64,000 nucleotides of DNA from Oscillospiraceae bacterium (GCA_020025595.1 JAHHRV010000005.1:1-64000); one strand, 5' to 3'. Positions 51,800 to 61,723 are shown, numbered from the stretch's first letter. A program made the numbers and translations. The notes: generated from the letters alone by a model not told the origin.

Positions 51800-53134
51800 T
51801 TACTTGTTACCGTTCCACAGCTCGTCTGCTGCAGGCTGCCAGCACTTAGCGTAGCTGTCGCACTTGCTGCACAGGTGATCTGCGGACTCGGGAGACTGCA
51901 GGTCGGTGGAATGTGCGCCGGTCTTTGCAACGATTTCACGAAGCTTTTCGGGGTTCTCCAGCATGGGGCAGGGGCGCAGCATATTCTCGTTGAAGGGCTG
52001 GCCGTCGTGGTATGCCATGAAGATGGGGCTGCGCAGGCAGTCCAGCAGAGACTTCTCACGAATATTAGAATCAGAGTAGTGGATGAACACGCAGGGGTCC
52101 ACATCACCATTGGCGTTGATGTGCAGGTAGCGTCTGCCGCCGGCAACACAGCCGCCAACATATTCTGCATCGTTCTGGAAGTCCATTGCGAACAGGGGCT
52201 TGGTGCTGCGCAGATGACGAATACGGCGATAAATCTCGGTACGCTGCTCGGGGGTAGGCAGCAGGTCTACGGATGCATCGTTGCCAACGGGCATATAGTG
52301 GAAATACCAGATGAAGTATGCACCCATATCAATCAGGCTCTGGTAGAACTCCTCGGAAGAGATGGAATCAAAGTTCATGCTGGTGTAGCAGGCAGAAATA
52401 CCGAACAGCAGCTTCTTTTCCCGCAGCAGATTCAGGGCCTTTACCACCTTTTGGTATGTACCCTTGCCGCGGCGGCTGTCTGTAGCTTCCTCAAATCCCT
52501 CCAGAGAGATCGCAGGGACAAAATTCTTCACCCGCAGCATCTCGTCCGTAAATGCATCATCGATCAGGGTTGCATTGGTGAAGCACAGGAAAATGCAGTC
52601 AGAGTGCTTCTCGCACAGGCGAATCAGGTCATGCTTGCGCACCAGAGGCTCGCCGCCGGTGTAAATATACAGATACACGCCCAGTTCCTTGCCCTGGCAG
52701 ATGATGTCATCGATTTCCTCGAAGGACAGGTTCAGCTTATTGCCGTACTCTGCAGCCCAGCAGCCGGTGCAGTGCAGATTACATGCAGAGGTGGGGTCCA
52801 GCAGAATTGCCCAGGGAATATTGCAGTTGTACTTCTTCCTCAGATCCTCCTGAATGGGCCAGCCAACCAGTGCGCAGTTGATGAAGAAATTGGTTGCCAG
52901 GGTCTTGAGGACTTCCTTGTCGATGTTGTGAATCATTTTCAGGACAAACTCGTGGTAGGGGTGCTCGGGATTCTCAAAAATCTCACGCACCAGTGCGCGC
53001 TGAGACTCGAACTCGCCTTTGGAGAATTTATCGGCCCAATCCATGAGCTTCAGCAGGTTGCGTTCCGGATCCTTATAAGCATAATTAAAGGCCTGTTCCA
53101 GTCCAAATTTTTTCAGTGTTTTTGAAGCATCCAT
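51800..53134 (-). CDS. Radical SAM/SPASM protein
   Basis: 444 residues. An N-terminal helical domain (about 1-105) precedes the radical SAM core, with the cluster motif CNLHCTGC near 118-125 (CxxxCxxC) and the SAM-binding TGGEPL near 163. The C-terminal SPASM-like region holds further cysteines: GGCVAGGRRYLHINANGDVDPC near 330-352 (in part), CPML near 398, and CSKCDSYAKC near 424-433. Such proteins carry auxiliary Fe-S clusters and modify peptides or enzymes. No precursor peptide is visible beside it, so the substrate is unknown. ATG with AAGGAG upstream. Confidence 0.87.
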   Translation of the reverse strand: MDASKTLKKFGLEQAFNYAYKDPERNLLKLMDWADKFSKGEFESQRALVREIFENPEHPYHEFVLKMIHNIDKEVLKTLATNFFINCALVGWPIQEDLRKKYNCNIPWAILLDPTSACNLHCTGCWAAEYGNKLNLSFEEIDDIICQGKELGVYLYIYTGGEPLVRKHDLIRLCEKHSDCIFLCFTNATLIDDAFTDEMLRVKNFVPAISLEGFEEATDSRRGKGTYQKVVKALNLLREKKLLFGISACYTSMNFDSISSEEFYQSLIDMGAYFIWYFHYMPVGNDASVDLLPTPEQRTEIYRRIRHLRSTKPLFAMDFQNDAEYVGGCVAGGRRYLHINANGDVDPCVFIHYSDSNIREKSLLDCLRSPIFMAYHDGQPFNENMLRPCPMLENPEKLREIVAKTGAHSTDLQSPESADHLCSKCDSYAKCWQPAADELWNGNK

Positions 53135-53251
53135 TTTTCTATACTCCTTACTTTATTATTGACGATGATGGAATCCGTCTTGTTAATGTATTGAATCTTT
53201 CCGGCGATATACATTCCGGTGAGGGAAGTATCCTACTGCCGGCAATTCGCT

Positions 53252-53830
53252 TTATTGATCTGCATCTGTCCCGTCATTGCGTGGACGGCGGCAGATTTTC
53301 ACGGCGGTCAGAACCGTTACCGTATTCAGAATACCTTCGAAAATAAATGACAGGCCCAGCAGAGTCATTGCCATGTGGGCGCTTTCAAAGGGGCGAAGCA
53401 GCAGCAAAAAGCCGATCACTCCGGTGACGATTGCGGCACTGAGTATCATCCACCACTGACTGATGCCAAACTCCCTAGAATCAATGGAAATCTGAATCTT
53501 CAGAAGTGCATCTGCCAGAATGCAGATCCCCAGCAGGATACATATAATGTGAAGCACCGCATCTGTACGAATGATTAAAATAGCGCCCAGGGCAATCAGC
53601 AGGATTCCGAAGGCCAGATCAAACTGAAAGGCAAGGCGATATAAATCCTTTGAAGCGTACCCGACGATCTTCACGCTGCCGAACAGAATCAGCAGGAATC
53701 CGCCGATCCAGCACAGCAGCTTCGTAGAAAAATCAGGAGTCGCAATCAATATGATTCCCAGCAAGCACAGCAGTGCAGACACGACGATGTATCCATATTT
53801 TGCTATTTGCAATCGTTTATTGGGAAGCAT
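53252..53830 (-). CDS. DUF308 (HdeD-like) membrane protein
   Basis: 192 residues with six hydrophobic helices in three pairs, the DUF308/HdeD repeat pattern (LIATPDF...GGFLLILFG near 28-51; ALGAILIIRTDAVLHII near 84; GFLLLLRPFESAHMAMTLLG near 138-157). In E. coli HdeD is linked to acid resistance; no function is known for Firmicute members. A charged tail RRPRNDGTDADQ follows. A TATAAT box lies upstream on the minus strand at 53875-53870, without a clear -35. Confidence 0.8.
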   Translation of the reverse strand: MLPNKRLQIAKYGYIVVSALLCLLGIILIATPDFSTKLLCWIGGFLLILFGSVKIVGYASKDLYRLAFQFDLAFGILLIALGAILIIRTDAVLHIICILLGICILADALLKIQISIDSREFGISQWWMILSAAIVTGVIGFLLLLRPFESAHMAMTLLGLSFIFEGILNTVTVLTAVKICRRPRNDGTDADQ

Positions 53831-53908
53831 GAACGATACCGCCTTTTCGCTAGAATTGATTGTGTCTGTATTATACCCGCTATTTCGCTCCCTTCATACG
53901 GATAAGGA

Positions 53909-53947
53909 AAGCTTCTATGCCTATAATTTAGGCACGGAGGCTTTTTT
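53909..53947 (+). terminator. Orphan hairpin terminator
   Basis: AAGCTTCTATGCC pairs with GGCACGGAGGCTT (one mismatch), then six T, on the plus strand. The only plus-strand sequence upstream is the short promoter region of the DUF308 gene. It could end a small RNA or an antisense transcript. Confidence 0.5.
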
Positions 53948-54126
53948 GCCTAAAATCTGCACATCCGTGGCAATCCTGTCGGACTGGAGCAGATTTAGAC
54001 ATATCGGAATAATTGCCTATTGTACAATGTCCCTTTTAGTAGTATCCTAATTGCATAAAGATAAAAATATACTGGAAACAGTACTTGAAAAACAAATCTC
54101 AATCACCGCAATTTGGAGGGAATTCT

Positions 54127-54855
54127 GTGAGCATTTTCTTAACTTTGGCTTATCTGTTTTTTATCGGCTCCGTGTGCGGTTGGGTGCTGGAGCTGCTGTA
54201 CCGCAACCTCACCAAACCGCATGAGAAATGGATCAACCCCGGTTTCTGCACCGGACCTTATGTGCCTCTTTACGGATTTGGCCTGTGTACGCTGTATCTT
54301 CTGGCAACGCTGGAACGCTACTCCCTGATCAAAAGTCCATTCTGGAACAAGACGACGATCATACTGACAATGGCCGTATGCATGACACTTATTGAATACA
54401 TAGCCGGTATCATCTGTCTGAAAATTCTGAAAGTCCGTCTGTGGGACTACTCCACCCAGTGGGGAAATATCCAGGGTATCATCTGCCCGGTGTTCTCTCT
54501 GGCATGGGGCGTGATCGGTGCAGCATATGACTTTTTGGTTCACCCCTATATTCTGAACGCTCTGCAGTGGCTTTCCCAAAACCTGGCCTTTTCCTTCTTT
54601 ATCGGAATGTTTTTCGGCGTATTTCTGATTGATGTGGCCAATTCCGCCCAGATTGCAGTCAAACTCAAAAAGTTTGCAGAAGAAAACAAAGTGGTTGTGG
54701 CATATGAAAATATCAAGTACCACATTCTCGCCAGCCGTCAGCAGCGGTCCCTGAAATATCATTTCTTCTTCCCATTCAAATCGGAGCATCCTCTGCTGGA
54801 GCATCTGAAAGAAATGTCCGAAACACTGGAAAAGCAGCGCAAAAAGCGCTCCTGA
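54127..54855 (+). CDS. PF06541-type membrane protein (putative ABC transporter, CmpB-like)
   Basis: 242 residues with about five or six membrane helices. Family signatures are GSVCGWVLELLYR near 15-27, the INPGFCTGPYVPLYGFG stretch near 38-54, and LWDYSTQWGNIQGIICPVFS near 112-131. The family is named a putative ABC transporter type IV, but evidence for transport is thin. The GTG at 54127 is chosen since TTTGGAGGG lies 7 bases before it; an in-frame TTG at 54085 has no ribosome site. It ends in a basic helical tail. Confidence 0.82.
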   Translation: MSIFLTLAYLFFIGSVCGWVLELLYRNLTKPHEKWINPGFCTGPYVPLYGFGLCTLYLLATLERYSLIKSPFWNKTTIILTMAVCMTLIEYIAGIICLKILKVRLWDYSTQWGNIQGIICPVFSLAWGVIGAAYDFLVHPYILNALQWLSQNLAFSFFIGMFFGVFLIDVANSAQIAVKLKKFAEENKVVVAYENIKYHILASRQQRSLKYHFFFPFKSEHPLLEHLKEMSETLEKQRKKRS

Positions 54856-54882
54856 TAAGACGATATTCTTTTTGACAGCAAA

Positions 54883-54921
54883 AAACCCCTGTGTACCACG
54901 AAAACGGTACACAGGGGGTTT
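54883..54921. terminator. Bidirectional hairpin terminator
   Basis: AAACCCCTGTGTACC and GGTACACAGGGGGTTT form a 15-bp stem with an 8-base loop and flanking A and T runs, between the convergent PF06541 and M42 peptidase genes. Confidence 0.88.
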
Positions 54922-54933
54922 ATCGTTAATCAT

Positions 54934-55986
54934 TCAGATTTCTTCCATGGCAAACGGATCGTAATTAAAATCTTCCGTAAGGTCTGTCAGGAATTCGGCA
55001 AGCAGATCCACGACCTGATCCAGATCCCGCAGGGAACCGACCTCGCTGGGGCCATGCATATAGCGCAGGGGAATAGACACCACTGCGGTGGGAATGCCTG
55101 CTCCCGTAAGGCTCAGCCGGTCAGCATCGGTGCCGGAAGTTCCACCGCTCACCTCATACTGCACCTGGATGCCTGCACGCTCAGCGGCACTTTCCAGCGC
55201 ACGATACATAGGCTCGTTGCCATGGACACAGCGGCTGATAACCGGGCCTTTTCCCAAAGAGATATCGCCGTAGGCCGCCGGATTGGTTCCGGGATAATCC
55301 GTTGCAAAGGTTACATCCACAGCAATGGCGATGGTGGGCTTTACCGCCTGGGCTGCCCAGTGTGCGCCCCGCATGGTGGTTTCCTCGCCGACGGTGGTGG
55401 CAGCGTAAACACCAATCTTAGCGCCCTTGTCCCGAGCCTTTAACAGCGCATGAAGCACGGCATATGCACCCATCCGATTGTCCAGACCCCGTCCTGCCAC
55501 GCAGTCATTCTGCAGTTCATCAACGGTATATGTATAGGTGACCACATCACCAGGCCGAACCAGCTTCTGCGCGTCTTCTTTGCTGGTAAATCCGCAATCT
55601 ACAAACAGGTCGGTAATTTCCGGCTTGGTCTGCATATTGTCCCGGCAGCCAAGCGTGCCCATGACACCGGTGATGCGCTTGCGGCCCAGAACCGTGACCC
55701 GCTTGTTGGGGGCAAGGTTGATGGGAACACCGCCGGCTTTTGCCACCCGCAGATAGCCCTGATCCGTGATGTGGGTAACACGGAAACCGATTTCATCTGC
55801 GTGACCGCAGAGCAGCACCTTAAAAGGGCTGGATTCGTTGATGGAGCAGATCACATTTCCGGTACAGTCGGTCTGTGTGGAGACACCATGCTCCTTCATA
55901 TAAGAGGCAATCTTCTTCTGGAGCCGAATCTCAGATCCGCTCACAGACTCGGTTGCAATCATATCGTAAAAAAATTCTTTGTTCAT
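54934..55986 (-). CDS. M42-family metalloaminopeptidase
   Basis: 350 residues, the typical size. Metal ligands and catalytic residues are visible: GHADEIG near 61-67, the bridging Asp in GRGLDNRMG near 170, GEETTMRGA near 204-212 (catalytic Glu pair), VDVTFATD near 228, and MHGPSEV near 314. M42 enzymes form tetrahedral dodecamers that trim peptides in the cytoplasm; some were once called endoglucanases. AGGAGG lies 6 bases before the ATG. Confidence 0.93.
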   Translation of the reverse strand: MNKEFFYDMIATESVSGSEIRLQKKIASYMKEHGVSTQTDCTGNVICSINESSPFKVLLCGHADEIGFRVTHITDQGYLRVAKAGGVPINLAPNKRVTVLGRKRITGVMGTLGCRDNMQTKPEITDLFVDCGFTSKEDAQKLVRPGDVVTYTYTVDELQNDCVAGRGLDNRMGAYAVLHALLKARDKGAKIGVYAATTVGEETTMRGAHWAAQAVKPTIAIAVDVTFATDYPGTNPAAYGDISLGKGPVISRCVHGNEPMYRALESAAERAGIQVQYEVSGGTSGTDADRLSLTGAGIPTAVVSIPLRYMHGPSEVGSLRDLDQVVDLLAEFLTDLTEDFNYDPFAMEEI

Positions 55987-56018
55987 AAGCAGCCTCCTGT
56001 TTCGTCTAATCTGGGTGC

Positions 56019-56048
56019 ATTATATCATTTTTTCGGAAAAATTGTCAA
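56019..56048 (-). promoter_or_regulatory. Sigma-A promoter of M42 peptidase
   Basis: On the minus strand TTGACA (56048-56043), an 18-base spacer and TATAAT (56024-56019), 33 bases before the start codon. Confidence 0.75.
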
Positions 56049-56166
56049 TTGGAAAGGCCGCTTGGGCAAGTTCGTATGATATATGCAGATTGCTGCATTT
56101 TGGGGCTGTAGTGTGCATTGCAGGTGCTCCGTTTTACTTATCTTACAAAGAATAAATAAACCGAAA

Positions 56167-56194
56167 TTGAAATTTTGACAAATTGGTGTAAAAT
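56167..56194 (+). promoter_or_regulatory. Promoter of glycerate kinase
   Basis: TTGAAA (56167-56172), a 16-base spacer and TAAAAT (56189-56194), 45 bases before the start codon. Confidence 0.6.
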
Positions 56195-56238
56195 AGAAGC
56201 AAGTAGACAATCATCACAGAACAAGGAAGTGCTCCATT

Positions 56239-57384
56239 ATGAAACTGTTATTCGCGCCGGATTCTTTTAAGGGTTCCATTCCCTCCGCCCGGGCAATCGA
56301 GCTGCTGACTGCGGCCGCCAGAAAAATTTTTCCCGACTGCCAGATCGTTTCATTGCCTATGGCAGATGGCGGCGAAGGCACAGTGGATGCACTTGCCGGT
56401 GCTCTGCACGGGCACTATGAAATCTGTACGGTAACCGGCCCGCTGGGTGACTCGGTTCAGGCTCAGTATGCCACGGCTCCGGGGAATATCGCAGTCATTG
56501 AGATGGCAGCCGCTTCCGGACTGCCGCTCGTCCCGCCGGAACGCCGCAATCCGCTGCTGACCACCACTTATGGCACAGGACAGTTGATTCAGAATGCACT
56601 GCAAAAGGGTGCCCGGAAAATTCTGCTGAGCATCGGCGGAAGTGCCACCAATGACGGCGGCATGGGTGTTTTTGCTGCACTGGGTGCGCGTTTTCTGGAT
56701 ACAGACGGGAATGTGCTGGAACCTATTGGAAAGAACCTGAAGCGTGTTTCAGATATTGACCTGTCCGGCCTGATGCCTGAGCTGAAGGAAGCAGACATCA
56801 CCATCTTGTGCGATGTAAATAACCCTCTGACCGGGCCAAACGGTTCTGCGTATGTATACGGCCCTCAGAAAGGAGCCTCCCCGGAGATTGCAGAAGAACT
56901 GGATACAGGCATGAAGCATTATGCAGAAATTCTGAAGGATCTCACAGGAACGGACTATTCCCGCATGGCAGGCGCAGGTGCTGCCGGCGGATTTTCTGTG
57001 CCGTTTCTTGCGTTTACACAGGCAAAAATCGTTCCCGGAATCGAAACCGTGTTTTCAATTCTGAATTTTGAAGAGGCTCTGGACGGGGTCGATCTTGTTG
57101 TGACCGGCGAGGGCAGAGTGGATGAGCAGTCTGCTTACGGCAAGGTACTTTCCGGTGTTGGACGGTACTGCAAAAAGCGGCAGATTCCCGCAGTAGCCAT
57201 TACCGGCTGTATAGGACAAGGAGCAGAAGCGGTTTATTCCTGCGGCATTGACTCTGTTTTCTCCATCGTGAATGCTCCGATGCCTCTGGAACAGGCCATG
57301 ACTCACGGAGAAACCCTGTTTGCAGACGCTGCAGAGCGAATGTTTCGTCTAATACGCATCGGCATGACCATGCGCAGAGAATAA
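56239..57384 (+). CDS. Glycerate kinase (GarK/GlxK type)
   Basis: 381 residues. Signatures of the glycerate 2-kinase type: FAPDSFKGS at 5-13, MADGGEGTVDAL near 42-53, SIGGSATNDGGMG near 134-146, NPLTGPNGSAYVYGPQKGA near 195-213 and TGEGRVDEQS near 291-300. It phosphorylates D-glycerate to 2-phosphoglycerate and feeds glycolysis. Start ATG with AAGGAAG upstream. An alpha/beta hydrolase gene follows after 36 bases, probably on the same mRNA. Confidence 0.93.
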   Translation: MKLLFAPDSFKGSIPSARAIELLTAAARKIFPDCQIVSLPMADGGEGTVDALAGALHGHYEICTVTGPLGDSVQAQYATAPGNIAVIEMAAASGLPLVPPERRNPLLTTTYGTGQLIQNALQKGARKILLSIGGSATNDGGMGVFAALGARFLDTDGNVLEPIGKNLKRVSDIDLSGLMPELKEADITILCDVNNPLTGPNGSAYVYGPQKGASPEIAEELDTGMKHYAEILKDLTGTDYSRMAGAGAAGGFSVPFLAFTQAKIVPGIETVFSILNFEEALDGVDLVVTGEGRVDEQSAYGKVLSGVGRYCKKRQIPAVAITGCIGQGAEAVYSCGIDSVFSIVNAPMPLEQAMTHGETLFADAAERMFRLIRIGMTMRRE

Positions 57385-57420
57385 ATATCATCTTCTCAAA
57401 ACGGAAAGGAGTACATATCA

Positions 57421-58233
57421 ATGGCAACATTCAAAACCAACGACAATGTAGAAATCTATTACGAGGTTCACGGCGAGGGTCGTCCTCTGTTTATGCTGCC
57501 CGGCTGGACCTGCACCACGAACTTCTGGAAGCATAATGTGGAGCAGCTGAGCAAGACCTGCAAGGTCATCTGCATGGATATGCGTGGCCACGGCGAATCC
57601 GAAAAGGTGATGCATTCTCACCGTATTTCCCGCTATGCAATGGATGTCAAGAATCTGCTGGACTATCTGGATCTGGAAGATGTCACCGTTCTGGGCTGGT
57701 CTATGGGCGCTTCCATTCTGTGGAGCTACATTGAGCTGTTCGGCAACCACCGCATCAGCGGCCTTGTGTGCGTCGATCAGTCTCCTGCCCAGTACACCGG
57801 TCCTGACTGGCAGTGGGGCCAGACCGGATGCTATGATGCGGAAATGTTCATCCGCACCTGCTATGACATCAAGTACAATCCCCGGGGCGCTGCAGAGGGT
57901 CTCGTTGGTGCGTGCCTGAATCACACGCCCACTGCTGAAGATGCCAAATACATTACAGACGAAATCTCCAAGTGCCCGCCCTATGTCCGCATTGAGATCA
58001 TGCGTGATCACACCAATCTGGACTGGCGGGACTTTATTCCTCAGATCAAGCTTCCCACTCTGGTCTGCGTGGCCCGCAATTCCAAGGTATTTCCCTGGCA
58101 GGGCAGTGCCTGGGTCGGCGAACATATTGAGGGCGCAAAGACAGAATTCTTTAAGGATTCCGGCCATATGTTGTTCTGGGAGGAGCCGGAGAAATTCAAC
58201 CGGGTTGTCGGGGACTTTGTCGTAAACCACTGA
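57421..58233 (+). CDS. Alpha/beta-fold hydrolase
   Basis: 270 residues, cytoplasmic. LPGWTCTTNFW near 26-36 forms the oxyanion hole, MRGHGESE near 59-66 is the usual second strand motif, GWSMGAS near 93-99 holds the Ser nucleophile, and GHMLFWEEPEKF near 247-258 holds the catalytic His. Pattern of the abhydrolase_1 group (esterases, peptidases, dehalogenases); the substrate cannot be named. AAAGGAG lies before the ATG. It follows glycerate kinase closely and ends before a terminator. Confidence 0.85.
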   Translation: MATFKTNDNVEIYYEVHGEGRPLFMLPGWTCTTNFWKHNVEQLSKTCKVICMDMRGHGESEKVMHSHRISRYAMDVKNLLDYLDLEDVTVLGWSMGASILWSYIELFGNHRISGLVCVDQSPAQYTGPDWQWGQTGCYDAEMFIRTCYDIKYNPRGAAEGLVGACLNHTPTAEDAKYITDEISKCPPYVRIEIMRDHTNLDWRDFIPQIKLPTLVCVARNSKVFPWQGSAWVGEHIEGAKTEFFKDSGHMLFWEEPEKFNRVVGDFVVNH

Positions 58234-58272
58234 TCCTACACCTTCCTTAGAATATCTATATAGTAAATTCCT

Positions 58273-58311
58273 GGCGGTACTTGGCCTTTTCGCTGAGTAC
58301 CGCCTGTTTTA
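58273..58311 (+). terminator. Hairpin terminator after alpha/beta hydrolase
   Basis: GGCGGTACT and AGTACCGCC form a 9-bp stem with a 14-base loop, followed by TGTTTTAT. Confidence 0.75.
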
Positions 58312-58516
58312 TATCAGATCTCGCAAATCCAGGATATCATGGTGCTGCAAGGCTCATATGAGCCTGTGTCTGATACAAAACGGCGAGGATGAAATGTATA
58401 AATATCGAAAATTAGAAGTTGAGCTTGCAATGGTAGTATGATACACTGTGAGCAGAAATTCAATTCGGGGAAGACAGCTTTCCTGATGCAAATATGAACG
58501 GAGGAAGGAATTCCAT

Positions 58517-61450
58517 ATGGAACTGCGAGAGTTGTTACAAAATCCATCCTGTTTTTCACAGAATCGGCTGACTGCCCATTCTGATCACACTACCTGCTAT
58601 GCCCAGGAGGAACACCCCAGAATCATCCTTCTGGACGGCAAATGGAAATTCCGCTATTATGCAGACCTGCCGGAGCGTAATACTGAATTTGCACGCAATG
58701 CCCAGGTTTCGTCCGACTGGGAGGAAATTTCCGTTCCGGCACATATCAATCTGTCCGGATACGGCGAGCCTCCTCAGTATGTCGACACCGCCTATCCCTG
58801 GGACGGAAAAGAGCAAATCATTCCGGGGGAGCTTCCGAAAGAAATCCCTGTGGGACAGTATGTAAAATCCTTTCAGCTGCCTGACAATTGGGCAGGGGAG
58901 TCTGTGCGCATCCGCTTTGAGGGTGTTGAGCCTGCGTTTACCGTTTTCTGCAACGGAGAACGCATCGGCTACAGCGAGGATAGCTTTACCCCCACAGAAT
59001 TTGATTTAAGCCGACACCTGCGCCCGGGTGAGAACCTTCTGGCGGTTGAGGTATATCGCTGGGCATCCGGAAGCTGGCTGGAAGATCAGGACTTTTGGCG
59101 GTTCTGGGGCATTTTCCGCAGCGTCAAGCTGCTGTGCTGCCCCAGCAGTCATATGGAAGATCTGCATATCCAGGCGAATATGGATGGCCTGCTGACAGCG
59201 TCCGTTACCGTCAGCGGCTGTGCAGATCGTGTGGTTGCAGAATTGCTGTCACCGGAGGCGCAGCCGGTTGTGACCATGGATGCACCTGTCACAGGCGGAT
59301 GTGCCCGACTGGAAACGACTGTCTGCAATCCGTTGCTTTGGAGTGCGGAACACCCCCATCTGTATTCACTGAATCTGCGTCTTATGCAGGGTGAAACCCT
59401 GGTTGAAACCTGCTGCCAGAGCGTGGGCTTTCGCACCATCTGCATTGAGGAGGGCATCCTCAAATTGAACGGAAAGCGGCTGGTATTCCACGGTGTCAAC
59501 CGCCATGAGTGGAACAGCCAGCACGGACGCATTGTCACGGCAGAAGAGATGGAGCGGGATGCACGGCTGATGAAGCAAAACAACATCAATGCCGTGCGTA
59601 CGAGCCATTATCCCAACAGAAGTGAATGGTATGCGATCTGTGATCGAATCGGTCTGTATATGATCGATGAAGTGAATCTGGAAACCCACGGAACCTGGAG
59701 CGGCATCCGCCAAAAGCCGGGGCAGGAGCTTCCGCATCTACCGGATGGTGTGCCTGAGTGGAAACAGGCAGTTTTCGACCGGGCAGGAAGTATGTTCCGC
59801 CGGGATAAAAACCATCCGTCTATCGTACTCTGGAGCTGCGGCAACGAATCCGGCGGCGGTGAAACGCTGTACGAAATGTCCAATCTGCTGCGTCGGTGGG
59901 ATTCCACGCGGCCTGTTCAATACGAAGGCATTATTCCGGACCCCAGATACCCCGGCACATCAGACCTGCACTCCGTCATGTACTGGCCGGCGGACCGGGT
60001 TGAAAAGCAGCTGCTCATCCAGTCGGATAAGCCCTGGATTCAGGTGGAATATGCCCATGCGATGGGTAACTCCTGCGGATCTCTGGATCGCTATATTGCT
60101 CTTGAGGAGCGGTATCCCCAGTATCAGGGCGGCTTTGTCTGGGACTGGATCGATCAGCAGATTCAAAAGGACGGAGTACTTCATATCGGCGGTGATTTCC
60201 GGGATCATCCGAACACCGGTAATTTCTGCGCGGATGGACTGCTATTCGCCGACGGAACGCCTTCTCCAAAGCTGAGCGCTGTAAAGGCAGCATACCGTCC
60301 CTGCAACATTCGTTTTGTCCGGCAGGGAATCGAGCTGGAAAATAAACTGCTCTTTACTGATCTGTCCCAGTTCCTCCTGCATATTTCTGTACAGACTCCC
60401 AACGGCGAGTATACAAACGAAACGCTTTCCATTCCGTGCCCGCCGCTGAGTAAGGTCGTGATTCCGTGGACCGCCAGACTCCCGGAGACAGGCGAAGTGT
60501 GGGTAAATGTCTCCGTCCGACTGAAAGAGGATTGTCCCTGGGCCGAGGCAGGGCATGAGCTTGCATTTGCCCAGCACACCCTGCGGACAAAGGCCCAGGC
60601 AGACAGTGGCTGGACTGTGATAGATGGCGGTGAACATCTGGGAATCCGTACTTCCGGAATCAGCGTTCTGTTTTCCAAGGCAAAGTGCCGGTTGTGCAGT
60701 CTGCGTGTAAACGGAAAAGAGTGGCTCTCCACATCTCCTTCGGCGGTGTTCTGGCGGGCACCGGTATCCAATGATTCAGCCAGCTTCTGGCCCTTTGAAA
60801 AAAATATGTGGAAGGGTGCAGAACTCTATCAGAAACCGGAGGCATTTTCTGTATATGAATCCGGCTCTGCTGTGATCGTCAGCACTGTTGTTATGCTTCC
60901 CACCACACCGAGTATCCCGTGTTCCATCCGGTATCATTTTGAAAAAGGACAAAAGATTCGGGTCGAGCTGGACTGTATGCTTCCCGATGGCATGGAAACG
61001 CCCTTTGTATTCGGCGCACAGTTTGTTTCCTTTGCAGAAAACGGAGCTATCGAATACGACGGACTTGGACCTGATGAATCGGCTCCCGATCGTCTGGAGG
61101 GCGTGTGGAGAAGCCGCTGGAGCTTTCAGGCAGTCAACGCTGTCACACCCTACATGACCCCTCAGGCCTGCGGACTGCGGTGCGAAACCCGTTGGTTCAC
61201 AAGCGGCGGTCTGAAATTCGAGGGTGAAACGCCCTTTGCGCTGCGCGCCTTGCCCTATACCCAGCACGAACTGGAAAATGCGCTGCATCCTTTTGAACTG
61301 CCGTCTTCCAACAAAGTGGTATTGCAGCTGCTTTCGGATGTATGCGGTGTCGGCGGAGACAATACCTGGGGTGCTCGTCCGCAGAGCGATTTCTGCCTGT
61401 CCAAGAAAGCATACCACCTTGGTTTTACCATTTCTCCGGCATCACTTTAA
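58517..61450 (+). CDS. lacZ: Beta-galactosidase, GH2 LacZ type
   Basis: 977 residues with the full five-domain LacZ layout: a jelly-roll sugar-binding domain (about 30-215), two immunoglobulin-like domains flanking a TIM barrel (about 325-620), and a C-terminal Bgal_small_N domain (about 700-970). The active site is intact: HGVNRHEW near 325-332, acid/base Glu in CGNES near 441, and nucleophile Glu in EYAHAMGN near 511. It has no signal peptide, so it cleaves imported beta-galactosides in the cytoplasm. Start ATG with GGAGGAAGGA upstream. No permease or regulator is adjacent. A paralogue without the catalytic residues is at 26282-29044. Confidence 0.94.
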   Translation: MELRELLQNPSCFSQNRLTAHSDHTTCYAQEEHPRIILLDGKWKFRYYADLPERNTEFARNAQVSSDWEEISVPAHINLSGYGEPPQYVDTAYPWDGKEQIIPGELPKEIPVGQYVKSFQLPDNWAGESVRIRFEGVEPAFTVFCNGERIGYSEDSFTPTEFDLSRHLRPGENLLAVEVYRWASGSWLEDQDFWRFWGIFRSVKLLCCPSSHMEDLHIQANMDGLLTASVTVSGCADRVVAELLSPEAQPVVTMDAPVTGGCARLETTVCNPLLWSAEHPHLYSLNLRLMQGETLVETCCQSVGFRTICIEEGILKLNGKRLVFHGVNRHEWNSQHGRIVTAEEMERDARLMKQNNINAVRTSHYPNRSEWYAICDRIGLYMIDEVNLETHGTWSGIRQKPGQELPHLPDGVPEWKQAVFDRAGSMFRRDKNHPSIVLWSCGNESGGGETLYEMSNLLRRWDSTRPVQYEGIIPDPRYPGTSDLHSVMYWPADRVEKQLLIQSDKPWIQVEYAHAMGNSCGSLDRYIALEERYPQYQGGFVWDWIDQQIQKDGVLHIGGDFRDHPNTGNFCADGLLFADGTPSPKLSAVKAAYRPCNIRFVRQGIELENKLLFTDLSQFLLHISVQTPNGEYTNETLSIPCPPLSKVVIPWTARLPETGEVWVNVSVRLKEDCPWAEAGHELAFAQHTLRTKAQADSGWTVIDGGEHLGIRTSGISVLFSKAKCRLCSLRVNGKEWLSTSPSAVFWRAPVSNDSASFWPFEKNMWKGAELYQKPEAFSVYESGSAVIVSTVVMLPTTPSIPCSIRYHFEKGQKIRVELDCMLPDGMETPFVFGAQFVSFAENGAIEYDGLGPDESAPDRLEGVWRSRWSFQAVNAVTPYMTPQACGLRCETRWFTSGGLKFEGETPFALRALPYTQHELENALHPFELPSSNKVVLQLLSDVCGVGGDNTWGARPQSDFCLSKKAYHLGFTISPASL

Positions 61451-61490
61451 GTGATATTGCAAATCATCGGCTTCTTTTAGATCCTTACCA

Positions 61491-61530
61491 AACGCAGAGC
61501 GTCCTTTTGGGGTGCTCTGCGTTATTTTTG
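61491..61530 (+). terminator. Hairpin terminator after lacZ
   Basis: AACGCAGAGC and GCTCTGCGTT form a perfect 10-bp stem with a 13-base loop, followed by ATTTTTG. Confidence 0.8.
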
Positions 61531-61723
61531 TCCCAGGCAAACATAAAATACCGGCTCTTCTGCACTTTATTTCCAAAAAACATATCGAAACAGGACAATA
61601 TTGCGGCAATTAGCAGTTTTAACAAAGAATCATGTTTCACAATATAACATTTCATAAATAATCGCCAATTGCAGTATTGTTTCACCAAAAGCCGAAACAA
61701 TATACCAAAGGCTTCTTGAATCG

